Source: a virus. Taken from it: 21,506 bases of DNA. The number at the start of each line of letters is the position of its first letter. Within the stretch, counting starts at the first letter, position 1. Made by a program: the position numbers and the translations under genes. The stretch is from IMG/VR virus record IMGVR_UViG_3300010883_000595, positions 1-21,506 of that record, one strand, 5' to 3'. Under the pieces are notes generated by a model. It did no database searches. It was given only the letters and a program-made list of their open reading frames with translations, and had not been told where the DNA came from. Shown here piece after piece: positions 1 through 8,300 of this stretch.

Positions 1-119
1 TTTTCTTTGTGAGTTGTGAATTTTTTGATATCGATGAAACCCATATCAAGTATTTTTTTGTTTTCTGTGAATGCATATCCTACACAAGATGTGGATATGT
101 CTAACCCTAATATAACCAT
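1..119 (-). CDS. RuvC-like / RNase H-fold nuclease, N-terminus only (cut by window edge)
   Basis: Only the first 39 codons are present; the gene runs off the left edge. The translation begins MVILGLDISTSCVGYAF and continues with a short hydrophilic beta-turn-beta segment. A hydrophobic strand, then G-L-D-x-S-T-S-C-x-G-Y-A, is the first motif of RuvC-type Holliday-junction resolvases and related RNase H-fold nucleases, with the Asp as the first metal ligand. Phages use such enzymes to resolve branched DNA before packaging, so expression with late virion genes would make sense; that role is inferred. The ATG lies 11 bases after the stop of the preceding gene. The Shine-Dalgarno AGGA overlaps that stop codon (TAGGA), which points to coupled translation. 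The remaining catalytic residues are outside the window, so the exact family cannot be fixed. Confidence 0.6.
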   Translation of the reverse strand, partial: MVILGLDISTSCVGYAFTENKKILDMGFIDIKKFTTHKE

Positions 120-128
120 TTTTATTTT

Positions 129-133
129 TCCTA
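129..133 (-). promoter_or_regulatory. Ribosome binding site overlapping upstream stop codon
   Basis: Read on the minus strand, TAGGA combines the TAG stop of the 699-residue gene with the Shine-Dalgarno core of the RuvC-like gene, about 9 bases before its ATG. It supports the ATG at 119 as the start. Confidence 0.6.
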
Positions 134-2230
134 TAAATCTAATCTAACTTTTATAACACCCTCTTTTGTAAAATTTTTCAGAAGTGGTTTACTTAAAGAA
201 GCTACAGCAACAGCAATTCCAGACTTATTATATAACTGAACACCTGTAATAAACGAATGTGGATTACCATCCATTGTAGATGTTCCTGCAATATAAGCAG
301 TACCATCTTTACCAGTATAATCAGAAGAAATATTAAATCCATTCATTCTTCCAGGTTCAGTACCTTTTATATTTTCACCAGAAGAACTTATAATACTCAA
401 ATTTGTTGTATAATTATATTCCAATGCTTTAAATCTACAAGCATAAGTAACAGTAGTAGATTCTCTTTCACCATGAAGTGTGAGACAATTACCATCAACA
501 TTTCTTAAACAATTTATAAAACGTAGTGCGTTTTTATCATCTGAATTAGCAGACAGTCTTGGATAAAGTTGATTTTGATCATTACCAACACCATTAAATG
601 TTCCAATTGCTGGACTTGAAGATGTTTTAAAAACACTTGAAAGTTTTTCACCAAATACCATAATACCCACATCCGGATAAAAGAAACCATATCTATTATC
701 TAATGTTTGTCCAGATAATTTTCCAGCACTTCCTTCAAAAATATTATATCTTCTCCCAGCCACTGTATCTACATAACTTTTATCTCTAACACTATTATCA
801 GTTAAATGCATTGTTTTGGGAGTTCCTGCGTGCGAACCACTTAAAGTGAGTGTCCAAGTTCCTTCTTGAAGTTGATCTTTAAACAAACTTCTTTTAAAAT
901 TTAAAACATAAATCCACCTATCTTTATTTGGAACAATTGGGGTAGATTGATTGTCAGACCCCGAACTAATATAAAACCCACCAACAGGATCGTCTGTAAC
1001 TCCTAGTTTATTATCCAATAAAAAAGAAGCATGTTGTTTATAAACTGATTCAGAAGAACCTTTAATAAATTTATATCCAGTACCTCCTGTCAATGAACCA
1101 GAACCTTTATAATGTCCAAAACTAACTTGAAATTGAGTATCAGAAGTTCCACGTCCGGGATCCCCATCAGTAACACCAAAATAATATGGATGATTTGATG
1201 AATGCATACTACTTGTATAAACATCACCCCCACGTAATGTTGATGAATTATTATCAGAAAAATAATTAACAGTTGTTGTTTTAATTTTTGTTAATTTTTC
1301 ACGCTTTTCTCTACTATTAATTTTCTTTGCAATTTTTAAAGGTTTGGATTTATACTTAGTAGCTGTTTTCCAAGCTGGCGCGATGGTGTTAGTATGTACG
1401 TTAAATTCCCCACTTACTGGAAAGAAGATTTCTATCAAATTAGTTCTACCAGTTTTCATAGCCTTTTTAATAAACTCAAGTGGTCTTGCATCACCGGATT
1501 TTTTCTTAATAAACTCACCATCTGAAATATCTATAACACCTTGGGGACTTGAAACATCCAAATCTGAAAGATTTTTGTATCCAAGTGAATGAAGTTTATT
1601 AATCATTTTCAATATTGGAGTATTTTTTTTAAAACGAGTAGAAGTATCTCTGGGTGGTTTGGGTGCTCTCTGTAATTTATGAGTATGTCTACGTCCCTTT
1701 GAATCTCTAGCTGATCTTACAACACCACCTATTACTCTATGTCTATGACCTTTTTTCTGCCACTTTTTCTTGTGAGTATTTAACCAACCACTACCATTTT
1801 TATTTAACCTATAACTGTGTCTGTGACCCATACCCGTTGAAGTTCTACCTCCCAATTTATAAGATCTTCTCTTAGACCTCTTAACTTGTTCAGGCAAAAC
1901 TTTAACTTTAATAATCTTTTGACTTTTACCATTTTTGTTAAATGCTATAAATTTAAACCTTAAAGTTTCTGTAGTATAAGGTACTACAAAAGATACATTT
2001 TTTGAATTTCTATCAGATAATTGTACCTTTTTTCCACCAACTTGTTTCCACGAATATTTTAATCTCCCACCTTTTGATTTACCACCATTAAGTCCAAAAG
2101 AATATCCTGGTCTTGCTTCTTGTCTATAACCACCAATAACAACAGCTCTTGGCTTTTTCATTCTCGCCAATCTATATCTTTGTGAATTCCTGCGTTTTTT
2201 TCTATTAGTGTTTTTTCGTAGTTTTCCCAT
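131..2230 (-). CDS. Virion protein: basic N-terminus, Ig/PKD-like domain, HxH motifs, conserved marine-phage C-terminal module
   Basis: 699 residues. Residues 1-30 are very basic (KKRR, RMKKPR). Residues about 30-113 fit an Ig/PKD-like beta sandwich: YSWKQVGGKKVQLSD, then FVVPY, then a strand ending IKVKVLP. Residues 136-184 carry three His-x-His motifs (HRH, HRH, HTH) plus H153, a pattern seen in metal-binding phage tail tips. Residues about 345-699 align along their length with the C-terminal part of the 444-residue protein at 3205-4539. Shared landmarks are S-x-T-Q-F-x-V, x-x-Y-K-Q, HLTD, VAG-x-RYNI, NALR-x-x-NC and the ending FITG...IKVRLDL. The protein is most likely an adhesin or baseplate-periphery protein. 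That role is inferred from domains and from position after the baseplate genes. The ribosome binding site is weak (GGAT), and the start lies 2 bases after the previous stop. No enzymatic motif is visible. Confidence 0.7.
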   Translation of the reverse strand: MGKLRKNTNRKKRRNSQRYRLARMKKPRAVVIGGYRQEARPGYSFGLNGGKSKGGRLKYSWKQVGGKKVQLSDRNSKNVSFVVPYTTETLRFKFIAFNKNGKSQKIIKVKVLPEQVKRSKRRSYKLGGRTSTGMGHRHSYRLNKNGSGWLNTHKKKWQKKGHRHRVIGGVVRSARDSKGRRHTHKLQRAPKPPRDTSTRFKKNTPILKMINKLHSLGYKNLSDLDVSSPQGVIDISDGEFIKKKSGDARPLEFIKKAMKTGRTNLIEIFFPVSGEFNVHTNTIAPAWKTATKYKSKPLKIAKKINSREKREKLTKIKTTTVNYFSDNNSSTLRGGDVYTSSMHSSNHPYYFGVTDGDPGRGTSDTQFQVSFGHYKGSGSLTGGTGYKFIKGSSESVYKQHASFLLDNKLGVTDDPVGGFYISSGSDNQSTPIVPNKDRWIYVLNFKRSLFKDQLQEGTWTLTLSGSHAGTPKTMHLTDNSVRDKSYVDTVAGRRYNIFEGSAGKLSGQTLDNRYGFFYPDVGIMVFGEKLSSVFKTSSSPAIGTFNGVGNDQNQLYPRLSANSDDKNALRFINCLRNVDGNCLTLHGERESTTVTYACRFKALEYNYTTNLSIISSSGENIKGTEPGRMNGFNISSDYTGKDGTAYIAGTSTMDGNPHSFITGVQLYNKSGIAVAVASLSKPLLKNFTKEGVIKVRLDL
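1679..1825 (-). other. HxH-rich segment (possible metal-binding motif) in the 699-residue protein
   Basis: Residues 136-184 hold H136-R-H138, H153, H162-R-H164 and H182-T-H184, separated by Gly/Lys-rich linkers. HxH motifs in trimeric phage tail-tip proteins (for example T4 gp12 and P2 gpV spikes) bind metal on the symmetry axis. Metal binding here is inferred from that analogy. Confidence 0.5.
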
Positions 2231-2232
2231 TT

Positions 2233-3192
2233 CTAATGATCCATTCTAAATGATATTATCAAATCAATTTCAGATGTAGTCTTTACTGCTCTTGGAAAAT
2301 TAGCAATAAGTGCTGGTTCTTCATCTCTGTGTCTATATAATTGTAATTGATTAAAATATGGAGACCAACCACTGGAAGTTAACATTGGCATAAGTTGATT
2401 TGTTTTGACAGAAGGAACAACATCTCCATAACCAGAACCACTTCCAACAGAAGAGTTATTCATTGTAGTATCAAATTGTCCAGATTTAATTATAATTACA
2501 TATTCTGTAGTATAAAATGGTATAGTAGAATTAAAATCCATATGCCAATATCTATAATCATCTAAACCATCTGTTGTCTCTTTGCCGATATCAACATAAT
2601 TAACTGAACCAGACCAAGAAGCTGTTTCTGTTAAAACAGCAACTCCCAAATCATAAAATATATTTCCAATATAATTGTCTTTTGATGATAGCGATGTGTC
2701 AGCACTTTGAGAATGTTCAGCATTGTTAGAATAAAGATTTCCATTACCATCATCTCTAATAATAATTTGATCGCTTAAATTAGAAATGCTCCCAGTTCTA
2801 GCTACAAGTTGAAAACTACCAGACTTAATTCTATCACCGATATATTGTTGTGGAATATAAAATATAGAAATGTTATCATAAAACTTATTTGTATAAAATG
2901 GTTTTAAATCATGGTGTGTATTAAATTGATGATATATACTATTGAATTTACCAACTTCGTCTGAATTGGATTCTAGAACCTTTGAAGACCCACTTCTATA
3001 AAACATATTATGAACAAATGCCCAATGACTGCCAGAATCAGTTGGAACTTTCGCCATCTGATCTTCATAATCATCTTTTATAGCATAAACTACATTAACA
3101 CCATTAGAAGCGCTAGTTATAGTTTGGTTTTTGTATAATTTATGCTCCTCAAATGAGGTTTCTTTGGTATCGATTCTTCCAAACTTAGACAT
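2233..3192 (-). CDS. Phage virion structural protein of marine T4-like type
   Basis: 319 residues. It resembles a beta-rich virion protein recurrent in marine myovirus contigs, recognised here by memory of its pattern, not by search. The landmarks are NSIYH-x-F (84-90), a strand with IPQQYIGDRIKSGSFQL (113-129), IIIRDDGNGNLY (143-154), IGNIFYDLGVAVLTET (175-190), then SWSGSVNY. A C-terminal block, SPYFNQLQLYRHRDEEPALI (277-296), leads to ISFRMDH at the end. That block resembles the C-terminal end of the flanking 444- and 699-residue proteins, suggesting a shared attachment site. It probably decorates the baseplate or a tail fibre. No good Shine-Dalgarno precedes the ATG at 3192; another ATG 5 bases upstream is out of frame. 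Translation probably depends on coupling to the 444-residue gene, which ends 12 bases upstream. Confidence 0.65.
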   Translation of the reverse strand: MSKFGRIDTKETSFEEHKLYKNQTITSASNGVNVVYAIKDDYEDQMAKVPTDSGSHWAFVHNMFYRSGSSKVLESNSDEVGKFNSIYHQFNTHHDLKPFYTNKFYDNISIFYIPQQYIGDRIKSGSFQLVARTGSISNLSDQIIIRDDGNGNLYSNNAEHSQSADTSLSSKDNYIGNIFYDLGVAVLTETASWSGSVNYVDIGKETTDGLDDYRYWHMDFNSTIPFYTTEYVIIIKSGQFDTTMNNSSVGSGSGYGDVVPSVKTNQLMPMLTSSGWSPYFNQLQLYRHRDEEPALIANFPRAVKTTSEIDLIISFRMDH

Positions 3193-3204
3193 ACCATGTC
3201 ACTA

Positions 3205-4539
3205 TTAATAAGTTAATTTAATTTTAATTGTTGATTCGGATGAAAAGTTCTTCTTTAATGGAGAACTTAATTTAGCTATAGCAACTAACTGACCACCCGC
3301 GTTCCATAATCCAACACCTGTTATAAAGGTTTGTGGATTGCCCCTCATATCTTTATTTCTTATTTTATTTTTGTTAGATCCAGATGTAAAGGTTGGATTA
3401 TTACTATGATTCATCTGACCAGCTTTAACTCTACAAAAATAATGTAATTGTGTTTGATCTTCTTCACTTCTTAATCTTAAAGTCATCGTTGTAGCACCAG
3501 CACCAACATACCTCATACAATTTACAAGTCTAAGTGCGTTTCGTGGATTTCCTTTTGAAAATAGATTTGGTGTAAAGCCCGTACTCTTTTTCTCATTCGC
3601 GGTAGGACCTCCGGGATCTTGTAAAAAACTAGCCGTAATAGCCGCAGTACCATCAAAACCTGGTATTGCCGTTGCCAATGTAGCTCCACTAAATACCATA
3701 GCTCCCATTTCAGGATAAAGATGGCCATAACATGTTGTTGTAGCGTCTACTTTTACTGATCCAGCAGAACCACTTACAATATTATATCTTGGTCCAGCTA
3801 CTGTTGAAACTCCTGCTACTGCAGCACTATCATCAGTTAAATGTAAATCCTGAGCACCGGCGGCGGCTGCCCAACCAGCCAAACGAAGTGTCCAAGCTTT
3901 CTTATTTAACTTGTCTTTCATTCTCTCTCTTTTCCCAATAAGAACATAAATATGTTTATCTACAGCCCCACTTTGTTGTATATGAAACCCACCACTAATT
4001 TCAGATGGTAATAACATTAAATTTGCAAATTGTTTATAAATGGCCTGCGATTGTCCCTTTAAACCAGTAGGACTTCCAGTATCACCATACTGATCAGAAC
4101 CAGAACCTTCAATATGTCCCCAAGTTACTGAAAATTGAGTTTCAGAACTAGCTGAACCTGGATGTGCATTACAAACATCATAATAATATGCTTCATTAGA
4201 ATTTGCTTTTGAAGCTGTATGTATAAGAGGTCCCTCTATAGTACCATCACCGTTAGTAAAATAACCTTCTGTAACTTTTATGGTTTCCGTTATTTTATCT
4301 GTGGTATTTCCTGCTCCATCAGAAGACATATCTAAAAATATTGCGTTTGCCGGCGCTCCTCTTGGTCTCCACCCACGAGCGGGTCTACGACCTCCTCTTC
4401 TTCCTCTTCCTCCTCTTCTTCTACGGGGAGGCATTAATTCCATCAAATCACCATCATGATTAAAACTATCTTCGGATAATGTTTCCCAACGGCCGGTATT
4501 TTCATTAAACTTAGTTGTTATCTCATTATATATTTTCAT
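3205..4539 (-). CDS. Virion protein with Arg-Gly-rich tract and marine-phage C-terminal module (paralogue of 699-residue protein)
   Basis: 444 residues. The N-terminus is MKIYNEITTKFNENTGRWET followed by LSEDSF, a short lead-in that I associate with phage tail-periphery proteins. Residues 37-61 are a dense Arg/Gly/Pro tract (RRRRGGRGRRGGRR, then RGWRPRGAP). From about residue 112 it is a clear paralogue of the C-terminal half of the 699-residue protein: SSETQFSV, AIYKQ, HLTDD, VAGPRYNI, NALRLVNCMR and FITGVGLWN, ending IKIKLTY. Most of it is predicted beta structure with Gly/Ala/Ser-rich loops. It is probably a baseplate-edge or receptor-binding subunit (inferred). The ATG is supported by GGAGAG about 8 bases upstream. 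The sequence of residues 218-245 is unusually Ala-rich for such an AT-rich genome. Confidence 0.68.
   Translation of the reverse strand: MKIYNEITTKFNENTGRWETLSEDSFNHDGDLMELMPPRRRRGGRGRRGGRRPARGWRPRGAPANAIFLDMSSDGAGNTTDKITETIKVTEGYFTNGDGTIEGPLIHTASKANSNEAYYYDVCNAHPGSASSETQFSVTWGHIEGSGSDQYGDTGSPTGLKGQSQAIYKQFANLMLLPSEISGGFHIQQSGAVDKHIYVLIGKRERMKDKLNKKAWTLRLAGWAAAAGAQDLHLTDDSAAVAGVSTVAGPRYNIVSGSAGSVKVDATTTCYGHLYPEMGAMVFSGATLATAIPGFDGTAAITASFLQDPGGPTANEKKSTGFTPNLFSKGNPRNALRLVNCMRYVGAGATTMTLRLRSEEDQTQLHYFCRVKAGQMNHSNNPTFTSGSNKNKIRNKDMRGNPQTFITGVGLWNAGGQLVAIAKLSSPLKKNFSSESTIKIKLTY
4357..4431 (-). repeat. Low-complexity Arg-Gly-rich tract
   Basis: Residues 37-61 of the 444-residue protein are mostly Arg, Gly and Pro, with runs RRRR, RGGRGRRGGRR and RGWRPRG. 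The coding strand is locally purine-rich and GC-richer than its surroundings. This resembles RGG-type polyanion-binding tails, but no function is known here. Confidence 0.75.
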
Positions 4540-4567
4540 TTAACTTCTCTCCAAATTTTCTAAAAAA

Positions 4568-5236
4568 TTAACCCTTATCTCTTTTAACTCTGTCCATAGT
4601 TACTGTAGCTGATTTATATGCACCAGTTGATTTACTAATAAATGTAATTACAACCGATCTTGTTTGTGTTGTTTCAGCTCTGTCCAAGAAAACAGGCGGA
4701 GTATCATCAGAAGTATTTTCGTAAAGGGCGGCGTTTTCAATCTCTTGATCATTTAAGAATTGTCCTGATATTCCGGAAATATCAATTTGTTTCCAACCAC
4801 CAGTAATAGCGGTAAATAAAGATTTATCAGGAATAACCAACTGCCAACCTTGTGTTTCTGTTGAGTTTTCAAGTTTTGGTGTAATTGATTGCTGTTTCAT
4901 AGATGAACCAAAATTCTTTGTCACGGTTACTCCAATACCTTCACCATTCAATGCTACAAATGGTAATTCAACAGTATCACGACTAAGCGTAATTAAACTA
5001 TTTCTCATAAAATAAGCAGCGTTTGGAAGGGCTTCCAAATTAGGTAAATTTTCAATTGCCTCACCATAATAAGCTGAACCAGATGGGTGATCTGGATTCC
5101 ACAATGTATAATCAATACCTGTATCCGAAAGTGTAAAATAACTTATATTAAGCCCCTGTCCAGAAGCTAAAAGTTTTCTTCCCTGTTTTGTTAAAATTGC
5201 ATCTACTACAATTGTCGAGTTGTCTAAATATCCCAT
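4568..5236 (-). CDS. Phage virion protein, unknown role, of conserved marine-phage type
   Basis: 222 residues, compact and soluble, with no signal peptide or membrane segment. It opens MGYLDNSTIVVDAILTKQGR followed by KLLASG, which I recognise as a conserved start of small virion proteins in marine T4-like contigs. Next come a strand ISYFTLSD, IDYTLWNPDHPSGSAYYGEA (41-60), and a C-terminal beta strand pair VVITFISKSTG...SATVTMDR. The helix-plus-strand N-terminus probably packs on another tail component; this is inference. It is the first gene after the only sizeable gap and has the best ribosome binding site in the window (AGGAGA, about 9 bases before the ATG). It probably heads the operon of the 444-, 319- and 699-residue proteins and the nuclease. 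Its biochemical role is unknown. Confidence 0.65.
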   Translation of the reverse strand: MGYLDNSTIVVDAILTKQGRKLLASGQGLNISYFTLSDTGIDYTLWNPDHPSGSAYYGEAIENLPNLEALPNAAYFMRNSLITLSRDTVELPFVALNGEGIGVTVTKNFGSSMKQQSITPKLENSTETQGWQLVIPDKSLFTAITGGWKQIDISGISGQFLNDQEIENAALYENTSDDTPPVFLDRAETTQTRSVVITFISKSTGAYKSATVTMDRVKRDKG

Positions 5237-5240
5237 TTTA

Positions 5241-5252
5241 ATGTTCTCCTAT
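5241..5252 (-). promoter_or_regulatory. Strong ribosome binding site ATAGGAGAACAT
   Basis: AGGAGA lies about 9 bases before the ATG of the 222-residue gene. The same 12 bases occur at 19441-19452 before the 124-residue gene. It fixes the start at 5236. Confidence 0.75.
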
Positions 5253-5273
5253 GATTCTTTAATCAATGATGTT

Positions 5274-5282
5274 TTTATAACA
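5274..5282 (-). promoter_or_regulatory. Possible extended -10 promoter element
   Basis: On the minus strand TGTTATAAA matches the extended -10 TGnTATAAT with one mismatch, 38 bases before the 222-residue gene's ATG. No convincing -35 is present at the usual distance. In sequence this AT-rich such matches arise by chance, so only its position in the sole large gap gives it weight. Confidence 0.25.
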
Positions 5283-5336
5283 TATATTCAATTTCATATA
5301 TAAATATACAAATAATGAAAAATATGTTTATTTTAA

Positions 5337-8300
5337 TTACGATCCTCCTCTATTAACTTCAAGTCTATTTTCACCTGTTGTTACTATTGTATAAAAAGCG
5401 TCTTTTGATAAATCATTAAATATTTTAGATTCAAACTTTTGACCACCTTCATTTTGTGTTCCTTTATAATATAATTCATCTAAAATATATTTTGAATTAC
5501 CAATAATAAAATCATGATTTGCTGGATATATCATGTCCAACTCTTCATCTAAATATTTTCCACCATGTGGAACAGTTGATGCTTTTACAAATCCATATGT
5601 TGTACCTAATGGTCTTTCCCCCAAACCTTTAAATGTAGTTAAAAATGTCTTATTTTTTATATCTTTACTATTACTACTTGTATAATCGGTTTCAAAACTA
5701 TCAATTACATCCCCCAAAGCATTATGAGAAAATGAACCTGATAAGGTTTCCACATCTCCAAGAGTTGTAAAAATATTTCTTTCTTCATAATGATATGTAT
5801 TATAATCACCAAGACTTCCAGACCACCCCCAATGAATAAATTGTGTATTGCTTGATCCTGTTCCCCAATTATCTTCTAAATTTCTTTTTGTTTCAACATG
5901 TTTTGTATTAAAGTTTTTTTCACCCCACAAAAAATCCCCATCTATTGTTCTAAAAAGTTCTTCCTCAAATTTTAAAGCAACATCACCACGTCCATGTTTA
6001 ATACTAATACCATCATTAGTAAATAAAGTTCCTTTTTTTGAAGTTTCAAACGATGATGGGAATGAAATTACAGCATCATTGGCATCGTGTAATATCTCAG
6101 CCCCACCAGGTATCGTATACAATATTCCTTTTTTTGGTACTTCAAAACTAGATGGAAATGTAATTACCGGGTCATCGTCATCGTGAAGAACTTCAGTTCC
6201 ACCGGGTATTTTATACAACACACCTTTCTTTGGGGCTTCAAATGACGAAGGAAATGTAATTACCGGGTCATCGTCATCGTGAAGAACTTCAGTTCCACCG
6301 GGTATTTTATATAATATACCTTTCTTTGGTGCTTCAAATGACGAAGGAAATGTAATTGCTGCTTCATCGTCATCATGGAGAACTTCAGTTCCACCGGGTA
6401 TCTTATACAGCGTTCCCTTCTTTGGCGCTTCAAACGATGATGGAAATGTAATTACCGCTTCATCATCATCGTGAAGAACTTCAGTTCCACCAGGTATTTT
6501 ATATAACGTGCCTTTCTTTGGTGCTTCAAAAGATGATGGGAATGTAATTGCCGCTTCATCGTCATCATGTAATACTTCAGTTCCACCAGGTATTTTATAT
6601 AATGTTCCCTCTTTCGGAGCTTCATATGACGAAGGAAATGAAATAGCAACTTCATCGTCATCATGTAATACTGCAGTTCCACCAGGTATTTTATATAATG
6701 TTCCTTTTGGTGGTGTTGCAAATTCTGATGGGAATGTGATTACTGGTTCATCGTCATCATGTAATACTTCAGTTCCACCAGGTATTTTATATAATGTACC
6801 TTCTGGTGGTATTACAAATTCTGATGGAAATGTAATTGCCGCTTCATCATCGTCATGGAGAACTTCAGTTCCGCCGGGTATCTTATACAATGTACCTTCT
6901 GGTGGTATTACAAATTCCGTTGGAAGGGAAATAGCCACATCATCATCCTCGTGTAATACTTCTTTACCGGTAGGTATTTTATATAATAACCCTTCAACCT
7001 TTTTAACTTCACCATCTAGTGGAAGAATATTTTCAATCTTCATTGGGCTGTCAGTAAAATGTACTGAATCATCAATATTAACTATCTCCTTAATTCCCAA
7101 TTTAGATAACGGGCTCCCTTTAAAAGTATCTAAATGTTGTAAACCATCTTTACCTGTTTTCTGATGCATATATACGACTTCTTTATGATCTGTAACTCCT
7201 TGTATTGTTCCTTCAATGCGTTGTTCAAAAAATTGAATTCTATGATTATGTATTTTATTTCTTTCCAAATATGTTGGTTTTAAATGTACTCCTATTTTAG
7301 AAAGAGTAGCCCGCGCTGGAATAAGTCTTTTTATAGAAGTCATTAATGATTTATCAAATATAGCTAACTGAGCTCTAATGTATGTATTAACATTCATTGA
7401 CACATCATAATGATCCATAAAATCTCTAGTAAAATCTTTTAAATCTTTATATTCCCCCCTATAAATGTCTTGTGGGTTTGCAAATTTATCATTTATATCG
7501 AAATTACCAAGTTTTTCTGTTATAAATTCATTTATAGTATCTTGTGGTGATCTAACAATTTCGACTAGACTTGAAGCTTTTCGTTCATTTACTAAAGGAT
7601 CAAAAATTGTTAATTTACTAAATTTAAGTGGATTTAAATTATTTATAGTTCTAACATTTGTATCTAATAAAATATTATTTACATCCCATTGGGGTGAAGA
7701 TCCCATACTTCTAAATCCAAATTGTATTCTATCAATTTGATCTTCATCATATAAAGATCCAGTGAATGCTAGTGAGTTGGATATATCGGCATTAAATGGT
7801 ATAGAATAATCTTTTAAAGTTTTGGGGTTAGAATCCTTAAATACTAAAGATTTTGCGCCAGGTATATAATTTTCATTTAATTTAAAATGATAAATTAAAT
7901 TATATCTAGATGACAATACAGTATTTCCAGAAACACTCTTTTTATCTAAAACATGCGTTTTAAATACCGAAGCACTTAATGCGTTTTTCCAAACTCTTAA
8001 TTCTGCCATAGAACCTGTATATGTTCCACCGATAATTAAATTTTCACCTGTAGCGGGGTTTCTACTACCAGTTGAAGTCCAATTGTCTATACTAATAGCA
8101 TCAACATCAACACTATCTATTGAAGCTTTATCTAAATGAAGAATTAAATCTCCACGTTGTTCAGCAGTATAAAGTTCAAAATCACCGGATGCTTTTCTCT
8201 GTAATAGAACATTCCAAAAATTTTGATTTTTAAAATTCTTATAATCACTTGACATTGAAACTCTATTTGCAATGCTTGTAATTGTCGAAGTACCATCTTC

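Larger units (their letters stand above)
5237..5336. other. 100-base intergenic leader, the longest gap in the window
   Basis: This very AT-rich gap separates the giant baseplate gene from the 222-residue gene. On the minus strand it holds an extended -10-like element, two small hairpin candidates (ATGTT/AACAT and TGATT/AATCA with 4-5 base loops), and the AGGAGAACAT ribosome binding site. No hairpin followed by a U-run is present, so I do not call a terminator. No small ORF is supported. Confidence 0.5.

Noticed and set aside
3522-3728. Minus-strand 68-codon open frame in another frame
   Set aside because: Fully inside the 444-residue gene, whose frame is supported by paralogy with the 699-residue gene.
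5251-5282. Small hairpins as a transcription terminator
   Set aside because: Stems are only about 5 base pairs, AT-only or nearly so, and no T-run follows on the minus strand.
5299-5306. TATAAATA, the T4 late-promoter octamer, on the plus strand
   Set aside because: It points against all genes here, and in sequence this AT-rich several exact matches are expected by chance.
5848-6186. Plus-strand 112-codon open frame
   Set aside because: Antisense to the end of the giant gene and its last repeats; a shadow of the repeat array.
6030-6989. CRISPR-like direct repeats
   Set aside because: Units are contiguous, 96 bases, in frame and coding; there are no unique spacers.
6508-7164. Plus-strand 218-codon open frame made of repeats
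   Set aside because: It is the antisense shadow of the 96-base repeat array; the repeats keep the opposite frame open. It has no ribosome binding site and the minus-strand frame continues well on both sides.
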